From NCBI RefSeq assembly GCF_038957035.1, contig NZ_CP152412.1:1422501-1486500 (forward strand): a stretch of DNA of 64,000 nucleotides, in the 5' to 3' direction. Below the pieces are notes generated by a model that was given only the letters and a program-made list of their open reading frames with translations, had not been told where the DNA came from and did no database searches. The translations under genes were made by a program, and so were the position numbers. Positions 7,655 to 16,469 of the stretch are shown here, one piece after another. The stretch is from Bradyrhizobium sp. B097. GTDB lineage: Bacteria; Pseudomonadota; Alphaproteobacteria; Rhizobiales; Xanthobacteraceae. Each line of letters opens with the position of its first letter. Position 1 is the stretch's first letter.

Positions 7655-9088
7655 ATGTCCGCTCAAAATGCTCCCTTGCCAGCTTCGCGGCCGCGCGTGT
7701 CGGATGACATCGCCCTTCTTTCTGCAGCCGATCTGGTCGAGCACTATCGGGCAGGAACGCTCTCGCCGGTGGAAGCGACGCAGGCCGTACTCGATCGCGT
7801 CGAGCGTCTCGATCGCCATGTCAACGCCTTCGCGCTGCTGGATGCCGATGCCACCCGTGTGGCGGCGCGCCAATCCGAAATCCGCTGGCGACGTGGCGAG
7901 CCACTCGGTCCGGTCGATGGCGTGCCGGTCGCCCTCAAGGACCTCATTCTCGCCAAGGGCTGGCCGACGCTGCGGGGCAGCCGGGCGATCGATCCGGCGC
8001 AAGACTGGAACGAGGATTCGCCTGCCACGGCCCGGTTGCGGGAGCAGGGCGCGGTGCTGCTTGGCAAGACGACAACATCGGAATTCGGTTGGAAGGGGCT
8101 CGGCGACAGTCCGTTGACCGGCGTCACGCGCAATCCTTGGAACATCGCCCACACGCCGGGCGGCAGTAGCGGCGGATCCGCGGCCGGCGCGGCGCTGGGT
8201 TTCGGGCCGCTGCATGTTGCCACGGACGGCGGCGGTTCGACCCGGCTTCCGGCCGCACATAGCGGCGTGTTCGGGTTCAAGCCGACCTTTGGTCGCGTTC
8301 CCGTCTATCCGCCGTCGCAGAATGGATCGCTCTTCCACGTCACGCCGATGACACGCTCCGTGCGTGACGCGGCCTTGCTGCTCGACGTGATCGGGCAGCC
8401 GGACCTGCGCGACTGGACCGCGTTGCCGACAACCGAGATCTCCTGGACAGTTGGGCTCGATCAAGGTGTCCGAGGCCTGCGCATCGCATTCAGTCCGAAG
8501 CTCGGCTACGCACAGATCGACCCTCAGATTGAGAAGATCATCACCGAGGCGGCCAACACGCTTGCCGGGCTCGGGGCGATCGTCGAGCAGGTCGATCCCG
8601 GTATCGAAGATCCCATCGATCTCTTCCAGACCTTCTGGTTCGCGGGCGCAGCCAAGCTCCTGGCCTCGTTCGATCCGGCGCGTCGCGCCTTGGTCGAGCA
8701 GGGCCTGCAGGCTGTTGCCGAGAGGGGCCGAGCGATCGATGCCGTCACCTATCTGCAGGCAGTCGATCGCCGGGAGGCGCTCGGTCGACATTTCAATCGG
8801 TTCCATCAGGATTGGGATCTTCTGATCACACCCACCACGGCATATCCCGCTTCGGCGATCGACGCGTCGGAGGCCGATCTTGTGGTGCGGCCGATCCGCT
8901 CCCCCTTCACCTATCCATTCAACCTGACCCAGCAGCCGGCAGCCTCAGTGCCGGCGGGCCTTACCGAGGCGGGATTGCCGGTGGGTCTGCAGATCGTCGG
9001 AGCAAAATTCGCTGATACGACCGTTCTGCGCGCAGCACGCGCCTTCGAGCAGGCAAGGCCGTTCCCGCGCCCACAGGATCCGTCATGA
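7655..9088 (+). CDS. Amidase (amidase-signature family)
   Basis: 477 residues. The Ser-cisSer-Lys triad is visible: Lys in VALKDL near residue 96, the glycine-serine stretch PGGSSGGSAAG near 170, and the nucleophile in TDGGGSTRLPA near 194. The C-terminal ASVPAGLTEAGLPVGLQIVG is typical. The family hydrolyses amides to acid plus ammonia in the cytoplasm; the sequence does not reveal the substrate. It is the first gene of a tightly packed unit: its stop overlaps the next amidase by ATGA. The following genes encode a NitT/TauT-type importer, which suggests the amide or its precursor is imported by it. Confidence 0.93.
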   Translation: MSAQNAPLPASRPRVSDDIALLSAADLVEHYRAGTLSPVEATQAVLDRVERLDRHVNAFALLDADATRVAARQSEIRWRRGEPLGPVDGVPVALKDLILAKGWPTLRGSRAIDPAQDWNEDSPATARLREQGAVLLGKTTTSEFGWKGLGDSPLTGVTRNPWNIAHTPGGSSGGSAAGAALGFGPLHVATDGGGSTRLPAAHSGVFGFKPTFGRVPVYPPSQNGSLFHVTPMTRSVRDAALLLDVIGQPDLRDWTALPTTEISWTVGLDQGVRGLRIAFSPKLGYAQIDPQIEKIITEAANTLAGLGAIVEQVDPGIEDPIDLFQTFWFAGAAKLLASFDPARRALVEQGLQAVAERGRAIDAVTYLQAVDRREALGRHFNRFHQDWDLLITPTTAYPASAIDASEADLVVRPIRSPFTYPFNLTQQPAASVPAGLTEAGLPVGLQIVGAKFADTTVLRAARAFEQARPFPRPQDPS

Positions 9089-10524
9089 CCGAGCAGCCCC
9101 AAAGCCTTGACCTCGAACTGCCGCAACTGGCGATCGCCTACGCCAGCGGAACGTTAACGCCGTCGACCGTGGTCGAGCATATCCTGGACGACATCGCCCG
9201 CCGCGGCGCGGACGGCGTCTGGATCAGTGTCGTGGCGCGCGAGGACGCGCTGGCGCGAACCGCATATCTTGAGTCATTGCCGGGGCGGGAGCCGCAGGCA
9301 TTGCCGCTCTGGGGTGTTCCGTTCAGCGTGAAGGACTGTATCGACACGGTTGGCCTGCCGACCACGTCGGCCTGCCCGGAATTTTCCTATCAGCCGGCGA
9401 AGAATAATCCGGCAGTCGAGCGGCTGCTGGCGGCAGGAGCCATCCTGATTGGAAAGACCAATATGGACCAGTTCGCGACCGGGCTGGTCGGGGTACGCTC
9501 GCCCTATGGCGTTGCGCGCAATCCGTTCGATCCCGCCTACATTCCCGGTGGATCCAGCTCGGGCGCGGCAGTCTCGGTCTCCGCAGGACTGGTCAGCTTT
9601 GCGCTCGCGACTGATACCGGTGGATCGGGACGGGTGCCGGCGGCCTTCAACAATATCGTGGGACTGAAGCCGACGCGAGGATTGATCAGTGGTGTCGGAT
9701 CGGTCGCGGCCTGCCGCTCAATCGAGACACTCTCAATCTTCGCGCTGACGGTTGGGGATGCACAGGCGGCATTTGATGTCGCGCGGGGGTACGACGAGGA
9801 GGATCCGTTCTCGCGGACGGGATCGCCGGCGGCAGTTCGTGCGTTACCGGCTGAATTCCGCTTCGGTGTGCCCGCTTCGCCGTGGTTGGACTTCTTCGGC
9901 AATGCCGACGCGGCCGCGCTGTTCAGCGAGGCGGTCGCGCGACTGGAACGTCTCGGAGGCCGCAAGGTCGAGGTCGATTACGCTCCATTCGCGGAGATCA
10001 ACGATCTTCTGTTCAATGGACCGTGGCTGGCGGATCGCTACGGCGCTCTGCGCCAGTTCGTCGACAGACAGCCCGAAGCCCTGTTTCCCGTCACCCGCGA
10101 CATCCTGCTTGGAGGACGTGGCGTTTCCGGCGGAGAAGTCTTCGTTGCGCAGCAGCGGCTGAATATTCTGAAGCGCCAGATTGAGAAACTCTGGAACGAG
10201 ATCGACGTCATCGTCGTGCCGACCACCGGCACAATCTACCGCATCGATGAGGTCGCGGCCGATCCTGTCACGCTCAACGCCCGGCTCGGGACGTATACGA
10301 ACTTCGTCAATCTGGCCGATCTTTCGGCGGTTGCCGTTCCCTCGGGGTTTCTGCCCAACGGCTTACCACAAGGCATCACGGTGATCGCCCCGGCTTTCGC
10401 CGACCATCATGCCGCTGCTTTGGCGCAACGCTTTCACAACGCCGGCCTGCCGCTCGGTGCGCGCCACGTGCGCCCGGCCGCGAGTCCGGTTCATGCCCGC
10501 CGAGACAAGGAGACCATATCGTGA
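9085..10524 (+). CDS. Allophanate hydrolase-like amidase lacking the C-terminal domain
   Basis: 479 residues. It shows the amidase triad (Lys in FSVKDC; PGGSSSGAAV; TDTGGSGRVPA). The segments GKTNMDQFATGLVGVRSPYG and FNNIVGLKPTRGLISGVG, and the following ACRSIETLSIFALTV, are those I know from the amidase domain of allophanate hydrolase (AtzF/DUR2 type), which splits allophanate or N-carboxycarbamate to ammonia and CO2. Full-length allophanate hydrolases are about 600 residues and have an extra C-terminal domain that is absent here. No urea carboxylase gene is nearby. ATGA overlap with the upstream amidase and GTGA overlap with the downstream binding protein indicate one operon. Confidence 0.85.
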   Translation: MTEQPQSLDLELPQLAIAYASGTLTPSTVVEHILDDIARRGADGVWISVVAREDALARTAYLESLPGREPQALPLWGVPFSVKDCIDTVGLPTTSACPEFSYQPAKNNPAVERLLAAGAILIGKTNMDQFATGLVGVRSPYGVARNPFDPAYIPGGSSSGAAVSVSAGLVSFALATDTGGSGRVPAAFNNIVGLKPTRGLISGVGSVAACRSIETLSIFALTVGDAQAAFDVARGYDEEDPFSRTGSPAAVRALPAEFRFGVPASPWLDFFGNADAAALFSEAVARLERLGGRKVEVDYAPFAEINDLLFNGPWLADRYGALRQFVDRQPEALFPVTRDILLGGRGVSGGEVFVAQQRLNILKRQIEKLWNEIDVIVVPTTGTIYRIDEVAADPVTLNARLGTYTNFVNLADLSAVAVPSGFLPNGLPQGITVIAPAFADHHAAALAQRFHNAGLPLGARHVRPAASPVHARRDKETIS

Positions 10525-11507
10525 CGTCTATTGCCGCCTTATTTGCCGGATCGATCAGGCTCGCACGCGCCGCGGCCGTCGCGCTTGCGGCCGTGCTGTC
10601 GCTGGCGAGCGCGCCTTCACGCGCTCAGGACATCACGATTGGTGAAGGGATTGCGCTCGGCTGGGGCCAGTTCTTCGTCGCCGACCATGACAAGACCTGG
10701 CAGAAGCAGGGGCTGGCGCCGAAGGTTTCGACCTTTGCCAGCGGCCGCCTGGTGCTGGATGCGCTGGTCGGCGGCGGCGTCGTGATCGGCACCGCGGCGG
10801 AAACGCCCGTGGTGTTCGCTACCCTGAACGGGCTGCCGGTACGCATTATCGGCACGTTGAACCGGCATGAACCCTTCGATCTCGTCGCCATCAATGACAT
10901 CAAGACCACCAAGGACATCAAGGGGCGGCGTATCGGCTATTCGCAGGGGACGAACGCGCATTATTACCTGTCGAAGCTGCTCAAGCAGCAAAGTCTGGCG
11001 TGGTCGGACATCACGGCGGTCAGCCTAAATCCGGGCGATTTCGTCAGCAGCTTGGCAGGCGGTGCGATCGATGGGTTCATCTGGACGGAGCCGCATCTGT
11101 CGCAAGCGATCGCGCAAGGCCCCGACAAGTTCCACATCATTCGCTCGGAAGGGCTCTACAACACCTATTCAACAATCATCACGCTGCAATCGACCATCGA
11201 CAGCAAGCCGGACCTGCTCGTCAAGGCGGTGAAGGCGCTGCTCGAGGCCGACGACAATATCAGGAAGGACCCCGATGCCGCGGCCACGCTGACCGCCGAA
11301 CGCATCAAGCTCGATCCCGCGATCGCAAAGGCATTTTGGAAGCGGGCAAATTTCAAGCTCGAGCTTGACAAGGCGTCGCTGGTGTCCCTGATGGAGGAGC
11401 AAGCGAAGTGGGCCGTCGACAGCAAGTTGGTCCGACCTGATGCCAAAATTCCGGACTTCAACACGGTGGTGGTGACGTCCGTGCTGGATCGGGCGAGCCG
11501 GGAATAG
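10521..11507 (+). CDS. ABC transporter substrate-binding protein, NitT/TauT type
   Basis: 328 residues beginning with a signal peptide: basic residues, then AAAVALAAVLSLASA and cleavage near SRA-QD at residue 36. The mature part is an SsuA/TauA-like periplasmic binding protein (GWGQFFVADHDKTWQKQG; later VVIGTAAETPVVFATLNGLP and IGYSQGTNAHYYLSKLL). It would bind the substrate in the periplasm and hand it to the permease and ATPase encoded next. The GTG start overlaps the amidase stop (GTGA) and has AAGGAG 8 nt upstream. Family members bind sulfonates, taurine, nitrate, bicarbonate, pyrimidines or nitriles, so the ligand stays open. Confidence 0.9.
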   Translation: MTSIAALFAGSIRLARAAAVALAAVLSLASAPSRAQDITIGEGIALGWGQFFVADHDKTWQKQGLAPKVSTFASGRLVLDALVGGGVVIGTAAETPVVFATLNGLPVRIIGTLNRHEPFDLVAINDIKTTKDIKGRRIGYSQGTNAHYYLSKLLKQQSLAWSDITAVSLNPGDFVSSLAGGAIDGFIWTEPHLSQAIAQGPDKFHIIRSEGLYNTYSTIITLQSTIDSKPDLLVKAVKALLEADDNIRKDPDAAATLTAERIKLDPAIAKAFWKRANFKLELDKASLVSLMEEQAKWAVDSKLVRPDAKIPDFNTVVVTSVLDRASRE

Positions 11508-11521
11508 GGTGGTCAATCGGA

Positions 11522-12319
11522 ATGAATGCGAGGGTGGAGATCGCATCGCAGACCGCCGTCGGTGAGCCGCTGATCACCTGCATCGAGCTGGGGCATGTCT
11601 ACGATTCCGGCCGCGGCCGTACTACCGCGCTGGGCAGCATCTCGCTCACCGTCGATCGAGGCGAATTCGTTTGCGTTCTCGGGCCGAGCGGGTGCGGCAA
11701 GACCACGCTCCTCAACATCCTGGCCGGCTTTGTCATGCCTGCGGGGGGCGTCGTTCGCGTCGGTGGCCATGCGATCAAGGGGCCGAGTTCCGAACGCGGC
11801 GTCGTGTTTCAGGACTATTCCTTGTTCCCATGGCTGACGGCGCAGGCCAATGTCGAGTTCGGGCTCCGGATGGCGGGGCGCGCTGCGCGCGAGCGAGCGA
11901 AGATTGCGCACGATCTGCTTGGGCTCGTTGGCCTGCCCGATGCTGGTGCGAAGTATCCGTTCGAACTATCAGGCGGAATGAAACAGCGCATCGCCATCGC
12001 ACGCGCGCTTGCAACCCGTCCGTCGCTTCTACTGATGGACGAGCCATTCGCGGCGTTGGATGCGATGACGCGGAGCTCCCTGCAAGCCAAGCTGGTCGAG
12101 ATTCACCGGCAGGAACGGCCGACCATCCTGTTCGTCACCCACAACATCGCCGAAGCGCTCGTGCTTGCGAGCCGGCTGATCGTCATGTCGCCGAACCCGG
12201 GACGGATCGTGGAGGACATCAGAATTGATCTGCCGCGTCCACGCCGTCGTACGGCGCCGCGCTTCAATGAGCTTTACGAGCACGTCGCACGGGCAATCGG
12301 TCTAGAAACGGCGGAGTAA
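11522..12319 (+). CDS. ABC transporter ATP-binding protein, NitT/TauT type
   Basis: 265 residues. Walker A GPSGCGKTT near residue 58, Q-loop FQDYSLFPW, signature LSGGMKQR near 151, Walker B LLLMDEPF near 171 and switch His in FVTHNIAEAL. This is the cytoplasmic ATPase that powers the importer formed with the genes on either side. It starts 14 bp after the binding-protein stop and ends 4 bp before the permease start. Closest in style to SsuB/TauB/NrtD proteins. Confidence 0.94.
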   Translation: MNARVEIASQTAVGEPLITCIELGHVYDSGRGRTTALGSISLTVDRGEFVCVLGPSGCGKTTLLNILAGFVMPAGGVVRVGGHAIKGPSSERGVVFQDYSLFPWLTAQANVEFGLRMAGRAARERAKIAHDLLGLVGLPDAGAKYPFELSGGMKQRIAIARALATRPSLLLMDEPFAALDAMTRSSLQAKLVEIHRQERPTILFVTHNIAEALVLASRLIVMSPNPGRIVEDIRIDLPRPRRRTAPRFNELYEHVARAIGLETAE

Positions 12320-12323
12320 GAAC

Positions 12324-13145
12324 ATGGCTTTCGGCGTGAGCCGCCACAGCGTCGCTGGCATCATCGGTACGCTCGCCTTCCTTGGCGCGTGGGAGGCGCT
12401 CAGCCGAAGCGGCCTCGTCAACAATGTGATGCTGCCCGCGCCGACCACGATCGTCCAATCCGCATGGGAGTTGCTCGTGACGGGCGAATTGCCGCGCCAT
12501 TTCGGTGCCAGCTTGCTGCGGGCCGCGATCGGGTTCCTCGGCGGTTCAGTGCTTGGCGTGGCGCTTGGCGTCGCGATGGCGCAATCGCCGCTGTTACACG
12601 GTACGATTAATCCCCTCGTGCAGATGTTTCGCGCCGTTCCGTCGCTTGCCTTCGTTCCACTGGCGATTTTCTGGTTCGGCATTGGCGAGACTTCCAAGAT
12701 ATTCTTGATCGCCTGGGGCGTCTTTTTCCCGGTCTGGGTCAACACCTATATCGGCGTGCGCGACGTGAGCCCGCTGCTCGGACGGGCGGCAGCGAGTCTC
12801 GGCGCAGGTGGCTGGCGCAACTTCGCCTACGTCGTCATACCCGGCGCGCTGCCCTTCATCATCGCCGGGCTTCGCGTCAGCCTGTCGGTTGCGCTGGTCG
12901 TTCTGGTGGCCGCCGAATTGGCCGGAGCAGCGTTCGGGGTCGGCTATCTGATCCAGATGTCACAACAGGTATTTCGAGTCGATCAGATGTTCGTCGGGCT
13001 GATCGTGCTCGGCGGGATGGGATTTGCGGCCGATCTCCTGTTTGAACGCGCGGTCCACAGGTTGCTGCCCTGGTACGGCGCCGAGCAGGCAGGACAGAAG
13101 GGCTCGCAAATCGAGCGAGCCTCTGGTCGTCCGGTCACAAGATAG
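12324..13145 (+). CDS. ABC transporter permease, NitT/TauT type
   Basis: 273 residues with about six membrane helices. The EAA loop that contacts the ATPase is visible as RAAASLGAGGWRNFAYVVIP near residue 155. The MLPAPTTIVQSAWEL segment after the first helix is typical of SsuC/TauC permeases. It forms the inner-membrane channel of the first importer. It starts 4 bp after the ATPase gene. The gene ends 5 bp before a GCAA-N4-TTGC site, which probably marks a new promoter. Confidence 0.93.
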   Translation: MAFGVSRHSVAGIIGTLAFLGAWEALSRSGLVNNVMLPAPTTIVQSAWELLVTGELPRHFGASLLRAAIGFLGGSVLGVALGVAMAQSPLLHGTINPLVQMFRAVPSLAFVPLAIFWFGIGETSKIFLIAWGVFFPVWVNTYIGVRDVSPLLGRAAASLGAGGWRNFAYVVIPGALPFIIAGLRVSLSVALVVLVAAELAGAAFGVGYLIQMSQQVFRVDQMFVGLIVLGGMGFAADLLFERAVHRLLPWYGAEQAGQKGSQIERASGRPVTR

Positions 13146-13150
13146 CGAAA

Positions 13151-13162
13151 GCAATTTATTGC
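13151..13162. promoter_or_regulatory. Putative Crp/Fnr-type operator, copy 2
   Basis: GCAATTTATTGC, one base different from copy 1, centred 58 bp before the GTG of the DUF971 gene. It lies in the 69-bp gap after the permease and suggests an internal promoter for the flavoprotein unit. Confidence 0.55.
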
Positions 13163-13214
13163 GCGCCAGAGGCGACGGCCCGGCCTACAAGCCGTGGCAA
13201 GAAGGAGAGGCGAC

Positions 13215-13508
13215 GTGCAACCATCCCAAGTCGAGCTATGCGAAAACGCAACAGCATTAGTGCTGACCTGGCCGGATTGCGGGACCCGGCAGGTTGACGC
13301 GGCGGCCTTGCGCCGAGCCAGCCGTGCGGCCAGCGAAATCCGTCGGCAGATTGAGGGCATCGAACTGGCGCTCCCGCCGGATCTTCACATCGCGGCGATC
13401 GAACCAATCGGGAATTACGCGCTGCGGCTCCATTTTTCGGATGGCCATGACCGCGGAATCTACCCGTGGTCCTATTTGCGCGAGCTCGCCGGCCAGCAGC
13501 CAGCCTGA
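13215..13508 (+). CDS. DUF971 domain protein (gamma-butyrobetaine hydroxylase N-terminal-like)
   Basis: 97 residues. LVLTWPDCGTRQVDAAALRR near the start and NYALRLHFSDGHDRGIYPWS near residue 70 are the hallmarks of DUF971. Such proteins also occur as N-terminal domains of gamma-butyrobetaine hydroxylase, and as stand-alone proteins near iron-sulfur cluster carriers such as Mrp/ApbC. The canonical Cys-Pro-Cys region of many members is not seen here. I chose GTG at 13215 because AAGGAGAGG precedes it at good distance. It begins the unit that contains the flavoprotein and ferredoxin, so a role in their Fe-S or flavin maturation is a reasonable guess. Confidence 0.8.
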   Translation: MQPSQVELCENATALVLTWPDCGTRQVDAAALRRASRAASEIRRQIEGIELALPPDLHIAAIEPIGNYALRLHFSDGHDRGIYPWSYLRELAGQQPA

Positions 13509-13517
13509 GGGTACAAT

Positions 13518-15254
13518 ATGGATGAGATCAAAAGTGGCCTGACGGAGGTCGTCTGCGACATCCTGGTGATCGGCGGGGGGACCGCCGGACCGATGGCGGC
13601 CTACAAGGCAAAGCGCCATAGTCCGGGAGCGCGCGTCGTTCTGCTCGAGAAGGCCAACGTCAAGCGCTCTGGCGCGATCGCGATGGGTATGGACGGGCTG
13701 AATAACGCGGTCGTCCCGGGCTACGCGACGCCGGAGCAGTACACCAAGGAGATTACGATCGCCAATGACGGCATCTGCGATCAGGCGCCCGTGTACAAAT
13801 ATGCGTCACGCTGCTTTGAAATCATCCAGGAACTCGACGGCTTTGGCATCAAGTTCCAGAAGAACGAGAACGGTGATTTCGACGTCAAGAAGGTTCACCA
13901 TCTCGGCTCTTACGTACTGCCGATGCCGAACGGCGATACCGTCAAGAAGGCGCTTTATCGCCAATTGCGCCGCGAGAAGGTGCTGATTTCGAACCGCTAC
14001 ATGGCGACACGGCTGTTGACCGGACGCGACGGGCAGATCGCCGGTGCAATCGCCGTCAACACCCGCAGTGCCGAGTTTCTGGTGTTCCGTGCGAAGACCG
14101 TCATCCTGTGTGCCGGTGCCGCGGGCCGGTTGGGCTTGCCGCAATCGGGTTATCTCTGGGGCACTTACGAGAACGCCACCAATTCCGGCGACGGCTATGC
14201 CATGGCCTACCATGCCGGCGCCGCGCTCGCGAACCTTGAATGCTATCAGATCAATCCGTTGATCAAGGATTACAACGGTCCCGCCTGTGCATACGTGGCC
14301 GGTCCATTCGGAGCCTACACCACCAACAGCGAAGGCAACCGCTTCATCGAGTGCGACTACTGGTCGGGACAGATGATGCAGGAGTTCTATAACGAGCTGC
14401 AGTCCGGCAAGGGACCTGTATTCCTGAAACTCAATCATCTGCACAGCGATACGATCGGCAAGATCGAGGCGGTCCTGCATCAGGTCGAGCGACCGTCACG
14501 GGGACGGTTCCACGAGAATCGGGGGACAAATTACCGCGAACGCATGATCGAGATGCATATTTCCGAGATCGGCTTCTGCTCCGGGCACAGCGCTTCGGGC
14601 GTCTATGTCGACGAATTTGCGCGTACCACGGTGCCGGGTCTCTATGCGGCCGGCGACATGGCAAGCGTCCCGCACAATTACATGCTCGGCGCCTTCACCA
14701 ACGGGGCGGTGGCGGGCGAGCACGCTGCGGAAGTTGCAGCCAACATCGACCTCGCCGACTACAACGCCGCCGATGTCGTGCGCGAGCAGCAACGCGTGCT
14801 GGCCGCGACAAGACGAGAGGATGGCATTCCGCCTAACCAGCTTGAATACAAGACGCGACGCTTCGTGAATGACTATCTTCAGCCGCCGAAAGTGACCGCG
14901 AAAATGAAGCTGGGGCAGGCCCGTTTTGCCGAAATCCGCGAGGATATGGAGAGCGCGATGGTGGTGCGTGACGCGCATGAACTGATGCGTTCACTGGAAG
15001 CGGCGTCGATCCTGGATTGTGCCGAAATGGCGGCGTTTGCTTCGCTGTTTCGTACCGAGAGCCGTTGGGGGCTCTATCATCACCGCGTCGAATATCCCGA
15101 GAAGAATGATGACGAGTGGTTCTGCCACAGCATCCTGCGCAAACGGGACGGACAGATGACCGCGGAGAAGCGGCCGGTCGCGCCCTATATTGTGCCAATC
15201 GACGAATCCGAGCGCTCGGCCTACGACCGCCAGCGCATCCGGCAGCACGCCTAG
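13518..15254 (+). CDS. FAD-dependent oxidoreductase, AprA/fumarate reductase flavoprotein type
   Basis: 578 residues. The dinucleotide-binding start DILVIGGGTAGPMAAYKAK (residues about 14-33) is followed by LLEKANVKRSGAIAMGMDGL, a stretch typical of adenylylsulfate reductase alpha (AprA) relatives; the C-terminal FAD contact is VPGLYAAGDMASVPHNYMLG near residue 375. The length is close to AprA (about 620) and to the fumarate reductase/SdhA superfamily. Cytoplasmic, no Tat signal. The next gene encodes a small two-cluster ferredoxin, as AprB is to AprA, so the two probably form an electron-transfer complex. The substrate is unknown; true APS reductase function is not shown, and no sulfate-reduction genes lie nearby. 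Confidence 0.85.
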   Translation: MDEIKSGLTEVVCDILVIGGGTAGPMAAYKAKRHSPGARVVLLEKANVKRSGAIAMGMDGLNNAVVPGYATPEQYTKEITIANDGICDQAPVYKYASRCFEIIQELDGFGIKFQKNENGDFDVKKVHHLGSYVLPMPNGDTVKKALYRQLRREKVLISNRYMATRLLTGRDGQIAGAIAVNTRSAEFLVFRAKTVILCAGAAGRLGLPQSGYLWGTYENATNSGDGYAMAYHAGAALANLECYQINPLIKDYNGPACAYVAGPFGAYTTNSEGNRFIECDYWSGQMMQEFYNELQSGKGPVFLKLNHLHSDTIGKIEAVLHQVERPSRGRFHENRGTNYRERMIEMHISEIGFCSGHSASGVYVDEFARTTVPGLYAAGDMASVPHNYMLGAFTNGAVAGEHAAEVAANIDLADYNAADVVREQQRVLAATRREDGIPPNQLEYKTRRFVNDYLQPPKVTAKMKLGQARFAEIREDMESAMVVRDAHELMRSLEAASILDCAEMAAFASLFRTESRWGLYHHRVEYPEKNDDEWFCHSILRKRDGQMTAEKRPVAPYIVPIDESERSAYDRQRIRQHA

Positions 15255-15271
15255 AGAGAAGCGGACGTCTC

Positions 15272-15505
15272 ATGCCAATTGCTCATACGCCAACCGCTGT
15301 TCCAGTCGTCGTCGACGAGGCCAAATGCATTGCCGACAAGGGGTGCACGGTCTGCGTCGACGTCTGCCCGCTGGACGTGCTCCGGATCAGCGATCTCACC
15401 GGCAAGGCCTACATGAAATACGACGAGTGCTGGTACTGCATGCCCTGCGAGACCGATTGCCCGACCGGCGCCGTGACGGTCAACATTCCCTATCTGTTGC
15501 GCTGA
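15272..15505 (+). CDS. Two-cluster 4Fe-4S ferredoxin, AprB-like
   Basis: 77 residues. Two cysteine sets are visible: C-x5-C-x2-C-x3-CP near residues 19-33 (in KCIADKGCTVCVDVCP) and C-x2-C-x2-C-x3-CP near 52-63 (ECWYCMPCETDCP). Both fit 4Fe-4S clusters. The protein would carry electrons to or from the flavoprotein encoded 17 bp upstream. It is much shorter than full AprB, lacking its C-terminal tail. The start is the ATG at 15272; the open frame upstream is a shadow of the flavoprotein gene. The HEAT-repeat gene begins one base after its stop. Confidence 0.92.
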   Translation: MPIAHTPTAVPVVVDEAKCIADKGCTVCVDVCPLDVLRISDLTGKAYMKYDECWYCMPCETDCPTGAVTVNIPYLLR

Positions 15506-15506
15506 C

Positions 15507-16469
15507 ATGACCGGGTTCGAGCCATTTGAAACGTTCGGGGATCTCGGGGAGATTGCTGAACGGCTATCGAGTGAAGACCCATCGGTGCGCCGACTGGCGG
15601 TGCTGGACCTCGTGGAGACGTCGAGTGGCGAGGCGGTTCCGCTGCTGGCGGGTGCCATCCTCGACGCTGAACCGGTGGTCCGCCAGCAGGCCGCGCAAGC
15701 GCTTGGCGAGTTCGACGGCATCGACGTTGCCAAGGCTCTGATCTGCGCAGTACCCGACCCCGTGGTGGAGGTTGCCCGGGCGGCCGCTGACAGTCTTGCC
15801 GAACTCCGCGATCCCGGGGCGAGTGGCGTCCTCCTGCCGTTAGTGACCCATCCGGCCGCCTTTGTGCGCGCGGCGGTTTTTCGGGCACTGAAGGCACTCC
15901 AGGTCGATGCATCGCTCGGTCCTGCGATCACAGGGCTTGGTGACGACGATCCCGGCGTGCGTGTGCAGGCCGTGGGAGTCATCGGCTATCTCAAGAAGAC
16001 TGAAACGCTGCCATCCTTGATCAGCGCAACGCGGGACAAATCTGCGGATGTCCGGCTTGCGGCCGTCAACGCGCTGTCGTTCGCTCGGAACGAGGTCGCG
16101 GCTCAGGCCGCTGCCGCCGCGCTCTCGGATTCGGAGTGGCAGGTCCGGGCTGCTGCGGCCGAAGCGATTGGGCGGATCGGTCAGGCTTCAGCCGCTGGCG
16201 CGCTGATTGCGTCGCTTGCCGACGGCTACTGGCAAGTTCGTCAGAAGGCATTGCAAAATCTTGGCCGGTTGCGTGTTCGAGACGGGGTCGAAGCTATTGT
16301 TGCCTTCCTTGACGACGAGTTGCCTTCGTTGCGCAAGGATGCTGCCGCGGCGCTCGGTGATATCGCAGATCCACGCTCACGCGACGCCCTCACGCGGCAT
16401 ACTGGCGATGCGGATCCCGACGTTCGAAAGACGGTGATCTGGGCGCTTGGGCAGATTGGCGGCGGCTGA
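15507..16469 (+). CDS. HEAT-repeat protein
   Basis: 320 residues made of about nine to ten helical repeats of roughly 31 residues. The repeat core resembles DPSVRRLAVLDLVE and DDDPGVRVQAVGVIGYL, with SEWQVRAAAAEAIGRIGQ and GYWQVRQKALQNLGRL later. This is the PBS-lyase/HEAT type. Such repeats act as scaffolds or binding surfaces; a few are bilin lyases, but no bilin protein is present. It follows the ferredoxin directly, so I infer a role in assembling or regulating the flavoprotein-ferredoxin complex. No signal peptide. It ends tail to tail with the Crp/Fnr gene with no base between. Confidence 0.85.
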   Translation: MTGFEPFETFGDLGEIAERLSSEDPSVRRLAVLDLVETSSGEAVPLLAGAILDAEPVVRQQAAQALGEFDGIDVAKALICAVPDPVVEVARAAADSLAELRDPGASGVLLPLVTHPAAFVRAAVFRALKALQVDASLGPAITGLGDDDPGVRVQAVGVIGYLKKTETLPSLISATRDKSADVRLAAVNALSFARNEVAAQAAAAALSDSEWQVRAAAAEAIGRIGQASAAGALIASLADGYWQVRQKALQNLGRLRVRDGVEAIVAFLDDELPSLRKDAAAALGDIADPRSRDALTRHTGDADPDVRKTVIWALGQIGGG

